DNA of 42,176 nucleotides from DATHWB01 sp046565785 (GTDB lineage: Bacteria; Actinomycetota; Acidimicrobiia; Spongiisociales; ZC4RG35): positions 1 through 42,176 of the forward strand of contig JBKHXZ010000187.1 of NCBI GenBank assembly GCA_046565785.1, read 5' to 3'. Position numbers and translations under genes: made by a program. Within the stretch, counting starts at the first letter, position 1. Each line of letters starts with the position of its first letter. The notes beneath the pieces were generated by a model, which did no database searches, was not told the origin of the DNA, and saw only the letters and a list, made by a program, of their open reading frames with translations. Shown here piece after piece: positions 26,516 through 37,076 of the stretch.

Positions 26516-27907
26516 TCAGCCGAGGGTGCGGAGGGCGTCCCAGAGGAGGAAGCCGCCGACGCTGGTCACGGCGAGGCCGGCGAGGGCGGGGACGAGGCGG
26601 CGGGGGAGGGCGATGCGCCGTTGGATCCGGTCGAGTCCGGCCTTCGACAGGCGGAGAGCCACGAGACCGGCGGCCACCAACGCCACCGACATGCCCACCC
26701 CGAACCCGAAGACCAGCAGCACCCCGAACCAGGGCCGACCGATCGCCACGGCTCCCAGCAACAGCACCACTGCCGACGCCGAGGGGACCAGGCCGCCGGC
26801 CAGCCCGAGCGCCGCCAGTGATCGCCAGCCCAGGTCGGGCAGTTCGTGGTGGTGGTGGTGGTGTTCGTGTTCGTCGTGGTGGCTGTGTGCGTGATGGTCG
26901 TGATCGTGATCGTGGTCGTGATCGTGATGAGCGCGGCCTCGGATGGCTTTCACCAGCAGCGCCACTCCCAGCCCGGTCACGATCAGTGCCGACCCCGTGG
27001 TCAGCCACGGGTACACCCGGTCGGGCTGGAAGGTGCTCGAGGCGACCGCCGTCACCAATCCCAACACGCCCACCCCGACGGTGTGGCTGACCGCCACTGC
27101 CAGGCCAAGCCCGACCGCCTGACGGGGGCGACCGCGGCGTCCCACCAGGTAGGCGGCCATCAGGGTCTTGCCGTGGCCGGGGGCGAGGGCGTGGGTGACC
27201 CCGAGCCCGACTGCCGCGACCAGGGCGACGAGCCCTCCCGCAGAACCGTCGGACGCAAGACCGGTCGCCAGACGGGCGGTGACCCCGTTCGAGTCGGGTT
27301 TCGCCAGGGCTGCTGCGGCGACCTCGCCGGCTTCTCCCAGTGTGATGGTGGCCTGCCGTTGGGCGAGTGGACTCGTGTCCGGATACTCGGTGAGAAGTTT
27401 GGACGGTGACGACGATGGAATCCCCTCGGCCGAACCGCCGGTCACCACCATCTCCACCCAGCCGATCCGCTCCTCGTAGACGAGGTTGGACACGTCGAGT
27501 GATCCGATACCGGCTGGCAGCGTGGCGGTGTAAGAGCATTCGACCCGCAGGGTGTGCAGGTCGCCTTCGCCCGGCAGCAGTGACGCGGTGCTGGTGGATG
27601 CCGTGAGAGCGATCGGCGTGGCGTCGGACTCGATCGCGAGTGTCTGCCGGTGCTCGGTGCACGAGGCTGCGGCGTAGGAGTCGAGTTCGTCGTCGCTCAT
27701 CGTCCCGTCGTCGTCTGCGTCGAGCGGCTCACGGAACGTGGGGATCTCCGCCATGTCGACGATCAGACGGACGTCGAGCCGGTCTTCGTCGATGTGGATA
27801 CCGAGATGCAGGTTGGTAGTGAAGTTCCCCAGCGGGTGGGCGAGGGCGGGCACAGCCACCGTGAGCAGTGTCCCGGTCAGGATCGTGAGGAGAAGGAGAC
27901 GCTTCAT
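26516..27907 (-). CDS. NicO/RcnA-type nickel-cobalt transporter with N-terminal extracytoplasmic domain
   Basis: This 463-residue protein has a signal peptide (MKRLLLLTILTGTLLTVAVP), then a domain of about 190 residues outside the membrane. That domain contains an EF-hand-like loop, DADDDGTMSDDELD, which could bind a divalent ion. Six or so hydrophobic helices of the NicO family follow, with GVTHALAPGHGKTLMAAYLV (the signature His/Asp motif) and GLVPSASAVVLLLGAVAIG. A very His/Asp/Glu-rich cytoplasmic loop lies between helices (residues about 330-360), as in metal efflux RcnA and HupE-like proteins. Direction of transport is not readable. The gene is last in a three-gene operon and overlaps the TPR gene by 4 bases. 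Confidence 0.85.
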   Translation of the reverse strand: MKRLLLLTILTGTLLTVAVPALAHPLGNFTTNLHLGIHIDEDRLDVRLIVDMAEIPTFREPLDADDDGTMSDDELDSYAAASCTEHRQTLAIESDATPIALTASTSTASLLPGEGDLHTLRVECSYTATLPAGIGSLDVSNLVYEERIGWVEMVVTGGSAEGIPSSSPSKLLTEYPDTSPLAQRQATITLGEAGEVAAAALAKPDSNGVTARLATGLASDGSAGGLVALVAAVGLGVTHALAPGHGKTLMAAYLVGRRGRPRQAVGLGLAVAVSHTVGVGVLGLVTAVASSTFQPDRVYPWLTTGSALIVTGLGVALLVKAIRGRAHHDHDHDHDHDHHAHSHHDEHEHHHHHHELPDLGWRSLAALGLAGGLVPSASAVVLLLGAVAIGRPWFGVLLVFGFGVGMSVALVAAGLVALRLSKAGLDRIQRRIALPRRLVPALAGLAVTSVGGFLLWDALRTLG

Positions 27908-29175
27908 CGTTCTGCCAGTAGTTCGGTGGCGTGGTCCGCCCAGATGGGATGGAAGTTCGGTTGCAGTTCGAGTGCGGCCTGCAGCCGAGTACGAGCCAGG
28001 TCGGCATCGCCGTTGGCGTGGGCGATGAGCCCCGCCCGGTACCAGACGACCGGGTCCGCAACGGTGATCGCCCGGACGGCGTGAGTCTCGGCTTCGGAAA
28101 ACCGTCCCAAGGCTGCCAGCACGGTGGCCATCAGATGGTGGCCGTAGGCATCGTCGCGTTCGGCCAGTTCGGTTTCGGCCATCGACAAGGCCAGTTCGAG
28201 CGCCCGGCCGTGGTCGGCCAGCACTTGGGCGGTCTGACGGCGGAGGGCGGGCTGGTCGAGGGCGGCGATCGCCTCCACGGTGTCCAGTTGTGCGTCCGCT
28301 CCGGCGACGTCTCCGGAGGCTGCCAGCACGTCGGCGAGGAAGCCGAGCGCGGCCGGGTCGGGGGAAACGGATGCGGCGTGTTGTGCCTGAGTGATCGCCT
28401 CGTCCAGGTCAGCGGTGGCCGCGGCGGCACGAGCAGACAGGAGCAGGGCAGCAGGATCGTTGGGGGCGAGTCCGAGGGCATCTTCGGCGAGTCCTCGGGC
28501 GCGATCTGGGTCACCGAACAACAGGTGATAGCGGGCAACGGCAGACCGGTAGAAGACGAGGTCGGCAGCGGGGAGGGAGGCGTCTTCGGCACGGCCGAGT
28601 GCCTCTTCAGCCGCGTCGATCGCTCGATCCGGCATGCCTGTGTAGAGGGCCAGTTCGGCACGGCGGATCAGGATGGCGGGCTCATGCGGATGGAGCCGCT
28701 CGAGGGCGGCGACCTCGTCGGCGGCGTCGGGGAGGCGACCGAGACCCAGCAGGGCGTCGAAAGAGACCGAGCGACGGGCGATGGAGTCGTTGGTGACTTC
28801 GTCGAGTTCGCCCAGTGCCCCGGCGAAGTCGTGCAGAGCCAATCGGGCGCGGGCCAGGTCGATCGCCAGGTCCGGGGTTCGGTCGACTGCGGCGGCGGTT
28901 TCGAGGTGGACGAGCGCACGGTCGTAGTCGTCGAGGTCGTTACCGATCGATGCTCGTTCCAGGTAGAGGCTGCCGAGCCGTGCACGGTTCAGCCAGCTGG
29001 AGGGCTCGGCTTCGACCCGGGCGGCGAACACGCCGATCAGGCGGTCGAGCTCGGTCGGGTCGACGGTGGCCGTGCGGAAACGGACCGGCACTTCTGTGTC
29101 GAGGGCGGCGTTGGCCGCATACAACCCGCCGAGAGTGACGGCGAGAATGACGGTGAGGGCGAGGAGGCGTCGCAT
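27904..29175 (-). CDS. secreted or membrane-anchored TPR protein
   Basis: This 423-residue protein has an N-terminal hydrophobic anchor (LLALTVILAVTLGGLYAANA), then at least eight tetratricopeptide-like repeats. Typical helix pairs are SSWLNRARLGSLYLERAS, DDYDRALVHLETAAAV and FSEAETHAVRAITVADP. It has no enzymatic signature; it should be a protein-interaction scaffold outside the cytoplasm. It starts 61 bases after the DUF4331 stop and overlaps the transporter start (ATGA), so the three products probably form one functional unit. What it binds is unknown. Confidence 0.85.
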   Translation of the reverse strand: MRRLLALTVILAVTLGGLYAANAALDTEVPVRFRTATVDPTELDRLIGVFAARVEAEPSSWLNRARLGSLYLERASIGNDLDDYDRALVHLETAAAVDRTPDLAIDLARARLALHDFAGALGELDEVTNDSIARRSVSFDALLGLGRLPDAADEVAALERLHPHEPAILIRRAELALYTGMPDRAIDAAEEALGRAEDASLPAADLVFYRSAVARYHLLFGDPDRARGLAEDALGLAPNDPAALLLSARAAAATADLDEAITQAQHAASVSPDPAALGFLADVLAASGDVAGADAQLDTVEAIAALDQPALRRQTAQVLADHGRALELALSMAETELAERDDAYGHHLMATVLAALGRFSEAETHAVRAITVADPVVWYRAGLIAHANGDADLARTRLQAALELQPNFHPIWADHATELLAER

Positions 29176-29236
29176 GGGGCGAGGTGAGGTGTCGGGGAGA
29201 CGGGCGGAAGGATCCCGCCTCCCCGACAGACCTGAC

Positions 29237-30358
29237 TCAGCTGTGCGGGTTCCCGAGGTACGGGAACACCGTCAGGTAGTCGTCGTGCGGTCCGACGCCG
29301 TCGGAGTTGATGGCTCCATCGGCATCCCGGTCCCCGAACAACCCCAGCGGGTCACCTCCGGTGACGATCCGCAACTCGATGTCGATGACATCGTCCGCCA
29401 GCGCACGGCCGTTGAGCGGACCCACTGCCTCGGTCGCCGTGTCGTACCGGAGCACGTCCGGCAACAACACTCCGGCCAGAGCCACGAGCTGGTCGTTGCT
29501 GTACGGACCTTCGGTGTCGAGCGACGAAAACGCGGTCAGGGCTGCAGCCGCCGCCGGGATGAACTGGGCGTCGTCCTTGGGATGGCTGGCGTTGAACAGC
29601 GCCTTGTTGGCGGGATCGGCGTTGACGATCGGGCCGGTCGAGTTGACCACCGTGTTGATCGCCGGACGACCCATCCGGTCGGCCTGCTGCCAGACACCTT
29701 CGGCGTTGGGGGCACTGGTGGTCGCCCACACCGCGATCTGGCCACCGAGAACCTCGTCCGGCACCTCGATCACGATCGCCAGCACGTTGAGGTTGGCGAA
29801 GAAGTCGGTCGGGTCGTCGCCGAACGCGTCGTCGCCCGCTGCTTCGACCGTGCCGAGGAACCCGGTGAGGTCGAAGAAGAACGGGTCGGAACGCAGGCCG
29901 GCGAACACCTGTCCGCCGTCACGCAGCGCCAGGGTCTGGCCGACATCACCGCGAGCGATGAGCTTGCCATCGGGCTCGAGGCTGGTGGCGTCATCGCCGG
30001 TGGCCATCCGCACTTGCACCATCTGCGGGTTCGGTCCCCGATCGATGAAATCGAACTGGAACGTGACGTCTTCGATGGTGTCCCCGTCGTTGTCGATCCG
30101 AAGTTGGTATCCGGCGACGTCCTTGTGGGCGAAGTCGGTCCCGGCGATCACACCGGCGGCGGGTGCCACGGTCATGGCCAGTACGGTGTTCGACGGGTCG
30201 GATCCTTCGAACGCGTACAGGTCGTTTATGTCGGTCTGGGCGTCGCCGGCGGCGGGACTGTCCAGATGGTCGGCGGCGCCGGCACCGGCGATCGGCGCGG
30301 CGAGTGCGAGCACCAGGCCAGCGACCAACGCGGGGCGGGCCCATGGTCTCTTTCTCAT
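29237..30358 (-). CDS. DUF4331-family secreted protein
   Basis: This 373-residue protein has a signal peptide (LVAGLVLALAAPIAGAGA), then the DUF4331 hallmark ADHLDSPAAGDAQTDINDLY at the mature N-terminus. Further family features are VWATTSAPNAEGVWQQADRM, GRPAINTVVN and a C-terminal acidic segment, GDRDADGAINSDGVGPHDDY, that may bind calcium. No function is established for the family. AGGGAG lies 6 bases before the ATG. An ACGGCCG hairpin lies at 30377-30395 in the leader. First gene of the DUF4331-TPR-NicO operon. Confidence 0.88.
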   Translation of the reverse strand: MRKRPWARPALVAGLVLALAAPIAGAGAADHLDSPAAGDAQTDINDLYAFEGSDPSNTVLAMTVAPAAGVIAGTDFAHKDVAGYQLRIDNDGDTIEDVTFQFDFIDRGPNPQMVQVRMATGDDATSLEPDGKLIARGDVGQTLALRDGGQVFAGLRSDPFFFDLTGFLGTVEAAGDDAFGDDPTDFFANLNVLAIVIEVPDEVLGGQIAVWATTSAPNAEGVWQQADRMGRPAINTVVNSTGPIVNADPANKALFNASHPKDDAQFIPAAAAALTAFSSLDTEGPYSNDQLVALAGVLLPDVLRYDTATEAVGPLNGRALADDVIDIELRIVTGGDPLGLFGDRDADGAINSDGVGPHDDYLTVFPYLGNPHS

Positions 30359-30376
30359 TGTCTACTCCCTGTCTCC

Positions 30377-30395
30377 ACGGCCGTGTGTCGGCCGT
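30377..30395 (-). promoter_or_regulatory. inverted repeat in the DUF4331 leader
   Basis: ACGGCCG, 5 bases, CGGCCGT, a perfect 7-bp stem 18 bases upstream of the start codon. It could be an operator or an RNA hairpin. Confidence 0.35.
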
Positions 30396-30441
30396 TCTCC
30401 AGGGATGGTTCGGACCCGAGCCCCCGGCGGATTGGTCCGCG

Positions 30442-30550
30442 TTCTTAGCGAGCCAGCGCGCGAAAAATCGCGCGATCTGCATGCCAAAACGCGAGTCCGG
30501 ATTTCTGGCACGCGAAACGCGCGATTTTTCGCGCGCTCATTCGCTAAGAA
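30442..30550. repeat. palindromic repeat family B, copy 2
   Basis: Long inverted repeat of about 33 bp per arm: TTCTTAGCGAGCCAGCGCGC at the left, GCGCGCTCATTCGCTAAGAA at the right. Each arm contains a CGCGCGA/TCGCGCG hairpin around A or T runs. It shares both ends with copy 1 at 26387-26515. Confidence 0.75.
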
Positions 30551-30587
30551 TCCGGTGGTCTCCGGTGGTCTCCGGTGGTCTCCGGTG
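30551..30587. repeat. 10-bp tandem repeat, about 3.7 copies
   Basis: TCCGGTGGTC repeated three times plus a partial copy, running up to the stop codon of hspR. Adjacent to palindromic repeat family B copy 2. Confidence 0.8.
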
Positions 30588-31031
30588 TCAGTCCCGGGTG
30601 AGGTCGGGGAGCATTTCGGAGCGGAGCATCAGCTCGTGGCGGTAGGAGGCGTGGATCTCACGCGCCTCGCGGGCGGCTGCTTCTCGGGTCTTCTCCAGCT
30701 GCTCCTCCAGCGCTTCGACCTTGCCCTGCAACCGGGCGATCTCGTTCTGCAACTCCATCACCTTGTGCACGCCTGCCAGGTTGAGGCCCTGTTCGGTCAT
30801 CTCCTGGATCAGTGCCAGCCGGTCGATGTCCTCCTGGGAGTAGCGGCGGGTGCCGCTCGGCGTGCGGTACGGGTCGATCAGACCCTTTCGCTCGTAGATC
30901 CGGAGCGTCTGCGGATGCATTCCGGCCAGTTCCGCCGCCACCGAAATGACGAACACCGCCCGCTGGGACGGGGCAGCCTCCTCTGGCTCCTCGTCGACCA
31001 CGTCGGGTTCGAGCGGTTCATCTCTGGCCAT
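30588..31031 (-). CDS. hspR: MerR-family heat-shock repressor HspR
   Basis: This 147-residue regulator has an acidic N-terminal tail, the MerR helix-turn-helix ISVAAELAGMHPQTLRIYER, wing KGLIDPYRTPSGTRRYS, and a coiled-coil dimerisation helix with EIARLQGKVEALEEQLEKTR. HPQTLRIYERKGL and its place at the end of the dnaK operon identify HspR rather than another MerR protein. HspR binds HAIR operators (CTTGAGT-N7-ACTCAAG) and in actinobacteria uses DnaK as co-repressor. It starts 6 bases after the dnaJ stop. Likely targets here are the dnaK promoter, lon and hsp20. Confidence 0.93.
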   Translation of the reverse strand: MARDEPLEPDVVDEEPEEAAPSQRAVFVISVAAELAGMHPQTLRIYERKGLIDPYRTPSGTRRYSQEDIDRLALIQEMTEQGLNLAGVHKVMELQNEIARLQGKVEALEEQLEKTREAAAREAREIHASYRHELMLRSEMLPDLTRD

Positions 31032-31037
31032 GACGGA

Positions 31038-32165
31038 TCATCCTCGCAGGTGCGCCCGCAGGTCCTCGGGATCGTACGTCCCGAGTTGTTCCAGCAGCTT
31101 CTTCACGTCCCGCCCCGGTTTGGAGGGCACGACGATCTCGGTCTTCACCAGCAGGTCGCCGGGTTTTCCGCGTGAAGACGAGACTCCGCGGCCGCGCACC
31201 CGGAAGGTCTTGCCGCTGGTTGTCCCGGCGGGGATCTTCAGGGTGACCGGGTCCTCCATCGTCGGCACTTCGAGTTTCGTTCCGAGTGCCGCCTCGGAGA
31301 AGGTGATCGGCACGGTGAGCGTCAGGTCGTCGCCTTTGCGTCCGAACAGCGGATGCGGTTCGACGCTGACCGTGACCAGCAGGTCCCCAGGCGGTCCCCC
31401 ATTGCGGCCCGGTCCTCCCTTGCCGGGTAGTCGGATGGTGGCGCCGTCCTTCACCCCGGCCGGGATCCTCACCTTGATGTCCCTGGTTCGAGTTTCGGTG
31501 CCCCGTCCACGGCAGATCCCGCACGGCTGTTCGATCAGCCGTCCGGCTCCCCTACATTGGGGACAGGTCTGGGGGAAGGCGAACAGACCCTGGCTCTGGG
31601 CGACCTGTCCCGCCCCGTTGCAGGTGGGACAGGTCGTGATCGAGGTTCCCGGCTCGGCGCCGGAGCCACCGCATCGCGAGCATGCCGTCTCGCCGCGTAC
31701 CGTGACGGTCGTCGTCACGCCCCGGAAGGCGTCCTCGAAGCTCATGTGGAGGGTGGCGGTGTGGTCGGCCCCACGGCGGGCGGTTTGCCGTCGTGAAGTC
31801 GTCCCGCCGAAACCACCGAACAGGTCGCCGAGACCACCGCCGAACACGTCGCTCAGGTCCTCGACCCGGATGCGTTGTCCGCCCGCCCCGAACGGGTTGC
31901 CGGCGCCACCGGCGAATCCGACGAACCCGGAGGCACCCAGCCGGCGGACCTCGTCGTATTCTTTCCGTCGCTCTTCGTTCCCGAGCACTCCGTACGCTTC
32001 GGAGATCTGTTTGAACCGTTCCTCGGCGGCGGCGTCCCCCGGGTTGGCGTCGGGATGGAGCTTCTGGGCGAGCTTGCGGTAGGCGCGCTTGATCTCCTCG
32101 GTGGTGGCGTCCTTCGACACCCCGAGGATCTGATAGAAGTCCTTCTCGAGCCAATCCTGATTCAC
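31038..32165 (-). CDS. dnaJ: chaperone DnaJ (Hsp40)
   Basis: This 375-residue co-chaperone stimulates DnaK ATPase. The J domain (residues 7-75, DFYQILGVSKDATTEEIKRA) carries the HPD triad. A Gly/Phe-rich region follows (residues about 80-125), then four zinc-finger modules (CSRCGGSG, CPTCNGAG, CPQCRGAG, CGICRGRG), then C-terminal substrate domains. A complete type I DnaJ. It ends 6 bases before hspR starts and begins 3 bases after the grpE stop. Confidence 0.96.
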   Translation of the reverse strand: MNQDWLEKDFYQILGVSKDATTEEIKRAYRKLAQKLHPDANPGDAAAEERFKQISEAYGVLGNEERRKEYDEVRRLGASGFVGFAGGAGNPFGAGGQRIRVEDLSDVFGGGLGDLFGGFGGTTSRRQTARRGADHTATLHMSFEDAFRGVTTTVTVRGETACSRCGGSGAEPGTSITTCPTCNGAGQVAQSQGLFAFPQTCPQCRGAGRLIEQPCGICRGRGTETRTRDIKVRIPAGVKDGATIRLPGKGGPGRNGGPPGDLLVTVSVEPHPLFGRKGDDLTLTVPITFSEAALGTKLEVPTMEDPVTLKIPAGTTSGKTFRVRGRGVSSSRGKPGDLLVKTEIVVPSKPGRDVKKLLEQLGTYDPEDLRAHLRG

Positions 32166-32168
32166 GGT

Positions 32169-32764
32169 CTAGCTGCGTTCTTCCAATGCGACGAGGGCTG
32201 CCCGCAGGACCCGGCCGCGCAGGGCGTATCCCCGGCGCAGTTCCTGGGCCACGATGAGCGGACCGTCGCCACCCGAGGTCATGACCGCCTCGTGCACTTC
32301 CGGATCGAACGGTTCACCGACGGTCTGGATCGGTTCCAGGCCCTCCTTGGCGAGGACGTCCATCAGCTGGGCATGGGTGCCGCGCATCCCGCGCAGGAGC
32401 TGTTCTTCGGTCTCGGTGGTCGGCTCGATCGCCAGGGCGGCGTCGAAGCTGTCCAGAACCGGAAGCATGTTGACCAGCACCCGTTCCGCTGCACGATCCA
32501 CGATGTGCTGTTGGTCGCGTACCGCCCGTTTGCGAAAGTTGTCGAAGTCCGCCGCCACTCGCCGCAGATCATCGAGGTAGGTGCCCGCTTCGGCCCGTGC
32601 TTCGTGCACGGCGGCGAGCAGCACCTGCTTGGCCTCCTCCGGGTCGTCGGGCAGGTCGATCCCGAGCGCTTCTGCGGAAAGGACGGGCGAGGCGTGCGAC
32701 TCGGTCGCCTCCTCGCCTTCCTCGCCCGTCAATGGCTCATCGGTGGTGAGCTCGTGGTCGGCCA

Positions 32765-32765
<1 letters not shown>
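32169..32765 (-). CDS. grpE: nucleotide exchange factor GrpE
   Basis: This 198-residue protein has an acidic disordered N-terminus, a long coiled coil (LDDLRRVAADFDNFRKRAVR, then RVLVNMLPVLDSFDAALAI), and the C-terminal beta domain (GEPFDPEVHEAVMTSGG). It releases ADP from DnaK. The ATG overlaps the dnaK stop by one base (TGATG), so translation is coupled. Confidence 0.95.
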
Positions 32766-34594
<1,829 letters not shown>

Positions 34595-34639
34595 GGGATG
34601 GGGCTCCTTTCCAAGTCGATTTCAGGGAGATCGCGAGAT

Positions 34640-34683
34640 CTTGAGTATGTACAGACGGTACAACCTGAGTCACCCATTGTCAT
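34640..34683 (-). promoter_or_regulatory. dnaK promoter with HAIR-like half-sites
   Basis: On the minus strand ATGACA (34678-34683), a 17-base spacer and TACCGT (34655-34660) form a good promoter. On the plus strand CTTGAGT (34640-34646) and CCTGAGT (34664-34670) match the HAIR half-site; the second lies in the spacer. TGTAC, 5 bases, GTACA (34649-34663) is a further palindrome over the -10. A full CTTGA-N11-TCAAG pair is not present. Confidence 0.5.
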
Positions 34684-34704
34684 ATTTCCGAAAACTTGGA
34701 ATAG

Positions 34705-34739
34705 TTGCCCGTCGACAGCGTTCGTGTAATGACGATTAC
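34705..34739 (+). promoter_or_regulatory. possible lon promoter and palindrome
   Basis: TTGCCC (34705-34710), 16 bases, TAATGA (34727-34732), and a short palindrome GTAAT-N4-ATTAC (34726-34739), just upstream of GAGGAG and the lon ATG. Confidence 0.35.
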
Positions 34740-34754
34740 GGCCTGAGGAGATCC

Positions 34755-37046
34755 ATGCCCAACACCACCCAGCTCTCCCTCCCGGTGCTCCCGCTGCGCA
34801 ACGGCGTCGTGTTCCCCCACATGACGGTGACCCTGCGGATCGAGACCGCCGAGGGTCGCACCGCCATCGCCGCCGCCGAACGGGTCGACGGACGTCTGCT
34901 GTTGGTTCCCCGCATCGACGGTCGGTACGCCAGCGTCGGCACGTTGGCCGAGATCCAAGACGCCGACGACGACGGAAACGTCGTCGTCTCCGGCATGGCC
35001 CGTGCCCGGGTCGGAGCCGGATCCACCGACGAGACCGGAGCCCTGTGGGTGGAGGCCGAGGCGTATCCGGAAGTGGACATGGTCGACGAGGAGCTCGACC
35101 AACTGGTTGCCGAGTATCGGGCAGTGGTCACCGAAGTCCTCGACCATCGGGGGATCGGGGCGGTCGCGGAGCGGATTCTCGGCATGGAGAACCCGAGCCA
35201 GCTCGCCGACCTCGCCGTGTACTCGCCCGACCTGACTCTTGCCCAGAAAGTGCAGCTGTTGGAGACGCTCGACATTCGTCAGCGTCTCGGCCTGCTGCTC
35301 GACTGGATGCGCGAGGTGCTGGGGACACTCGAACTCCGCCGCAAGGTGCGGGACCAGGCCGCCGAGAACATCGACAAGTCACAGCGCGAGTACGTACTGC
35401 GCCAGCAGATGGAAGCGATCCGCAAGGAACTGGGCGACGAGTCGGACACCGCCTCCGAGTACCGGGCGAAACTCGCCGAGCGCACGCTTCCCGAACACGT
35501 TCTCGAGGCCGTCACTCGCGACATCGACCGTTTGGAACGGATGAGCGAACAGTCTCCCGAGCATTCGTGGATCCGTACCTGGCTGGACACCGTGTTGGAC
35601 ATCCCCTGGGAGACGTCCACCGAGGACCGCCTCGATCTGGACGAAGCGTGGGCGGTGCTGGACACCGATCACACCGGACTGGTGGACGTCAAGGAGCGGA
35701 TCGTCGAATACCTGGCGGTGCGCAAGCTCCGTGCCGAACGCGGCCTGGACAAGGACGACAACCGGGACGGGGCCATCCTGTTGTTGGTCGGTCCTCCCGG
35801 CGTCGGCAAGACCTCGCTGGGCGAATCCGTCGCCCGGGCGCTCGGCCGGCAGTTCGTGCGAGTGGCGCTGGGCGGGGTCAGAGACGAAGCCGAGATCCGC
35901 GGTCACCGTCGCACCTACGTCGGCGCTCGGCCCGGGCGGGTGGTGCGGGCTCTGATCGAGGCCGGTTCGATGAACCCGGTGTTCCTGTTGGACGAGATGG
36001 ACAAGGTGGGCAACGATTGGCGGGGTGACCCCTCCTCGGCGCTGCTGGAGGTGCTCGACCCCGCCCAGAACCACACCTTCCGGGACCACTATCTCGAGTT
36101 CGACCTCGACCTGTCCCAGGTGGTGTTCATCGCCACCGCCAACGTGGTCGAGACGATTCCCGCCCCACTGCTGGACCGCACCGAAGTCATCCGGATCGAC
36201 GGCTACACCGACGCCGAGAAAGTGGACATCGCCCGGGACCATCTGCTGCCCCGCCAGGTGCGCAGCGCGGGTCTCGAGCCGGAGGAGATCACCGTGACCT
36301 CTGAGGCGCTGTCGGCCGTCGTCGACCGCTACACCCGGGAGGCCGGGGTCCGCAACCTCGAACGACAGCTCGGCAAGCTGGCTCGCAAGGTCGCCACCCA
36401 GGTGGCCCGCGGTGGTGACGGTCATGTCGTCGTCGACCGGGACGACGTCGTCACCTATCTGGGGAAGCCCAAGGTGTGGAAGGACGAAGCCAAGGACCGC
36501 ACCGACGTGCCAGGAGTGGCAACCGGGCTGGCGGTGACCGGAGCCGGGGGCGATGTGCTCTTCGTCGAAGCGTCGGTCACCGACGGGGAACGGGGCCTCA
36601 CCCTCACCGGCCAGCTGGGCGATGTGATGAAAGAGTCTGCGCGTATCGCCCTCACCTATCTGGAAGCCAACGCCGAACGGATCGGCATCGCCCCGGACGC
36701 GCTCGACGGACGGGTCCACCTCCACGTCCCCGCAGGAGCGGTTCCCAAGGACGGGCCGTCCGCCGGTATCACCATGACCACCGCCCTCGCCTCGCTCCTG
36801 ACGGGCCGCAAGGTGCGGGGAGAGGTCGGGATGACCGGCGAGGTGACACTGCAGGGCAAGGTGCTTCCGATCGGCGGGGTGAAACAGAAGGTGCTCGCCG
36901 CACACCGTGCCGGACTCACCGAGGTGATCCTGCCGGAACGCAACGAGGTGGATCTCGACGACGTACCCGACCACGTGCGGGCGGAGATGACCTTCCACAT
37001 CGCCTCGACGATCGACGATGTGCTGGCGGTGGCCCTGGAGACGTGA
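34755..37046 (+). CDS. lon: ATP-dependent protease Lon
   Basis: This 763-residue AAA+ serine protease has the LAN substrate domain (SLPVLPLRNGVVFPHMTVTL), helical region, Walker A GPPGVGKTS near residue 346, and sensor region PVFLLDEMDKVGNDWRGDP, split from its neighbour motifs. The protease domain holds catalytic Ser669 in PKDGPSAGITMTTAL and Lys712 in GGVKQKVLAAHRAG, the usual 43-residue spacing. GAGGAG precedes the ATG. The frame upstream of 34755 runs into the dnaK promoter and is not coding. Lon is divergent from dnaK across 160 bases, and in other actinobacteria it belongs to the HspR regulon. Confidence 0.96.
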   Translation: MPNTTQLSLPVLPLRNGVVFPHMTVTLRIETAEGRTAIAAAERVDGRLLLVPRIDGRYASVGTLAEIQDADDDGNVVVSGMARARVGAGSTDETGALWVEAEAYPEVDMVDEELDQLVAEYRAVVTEVLDHRGIGAVAERILGMENPSQLADLAVYSPDLTLAQKVQLLETLDIRQRLGLLLDWMREVLGTLELRRKVRDQAAENIDKSQREYVLRQQMEAIRKELGDESDTASEYRAKLAERTLPEHVLEAVTRDIDRLERMSEQSPEHSWIRTWLDTVLDIPWETSTEDRLDLDEAWAVLDTDHTGLVDVKERIVEYLAVRKLRAERGLDKDDNRDGAILLLVGPPGVGKTSLGESVARALGRQFVRVALGGVRDEAEIRGHRRTYVGARPGRVVRALIEAGSMNPVFLLDEMDKVGNDWRGDPSSALLEVLDPAQNHTFRDHYLEFDLDLSQVVFIATANVVETIPAPLLDRTEVIRIDGYTDAEKVDIARDHLLPRQVRSAGLEPEEITVTSEALSAVVDRYTREAGVRNLERQLGKLARKVATQVARGGDGHVVVDRDDVVTYLGKPKVWKDEAKDRTDVPGVATGLAVTGAGGDVLFVEASVTDGERGLTLTGQLGDVMKESARIALTYLEANAERIGIAPDALDGRVHLHVPAGAVPKDGPSAGITMTTALASLLTGRKVRGEVGMTGEVTLQGKVLPIGGVKQKVLAAHRAGLTEVILPERNEVDLDDVPDHVRAEMTFHIASTIDDVLAVALET

Positions 37047-37076
37047 CAGGCTGGACGCTCGGCAGGAGGTAATCGG

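Noticed and set aside
26880..26935. Short-period repeat in the NicO gene as a DNA microsatellite
   Set aside because: It is the codon reflection of the His/Asp-rich metal loop and is explained by the protein.
30551..30587. Possible CRISPR-like repeat
   Set aside because: Contiguous 10-bp tandem units without spacers.
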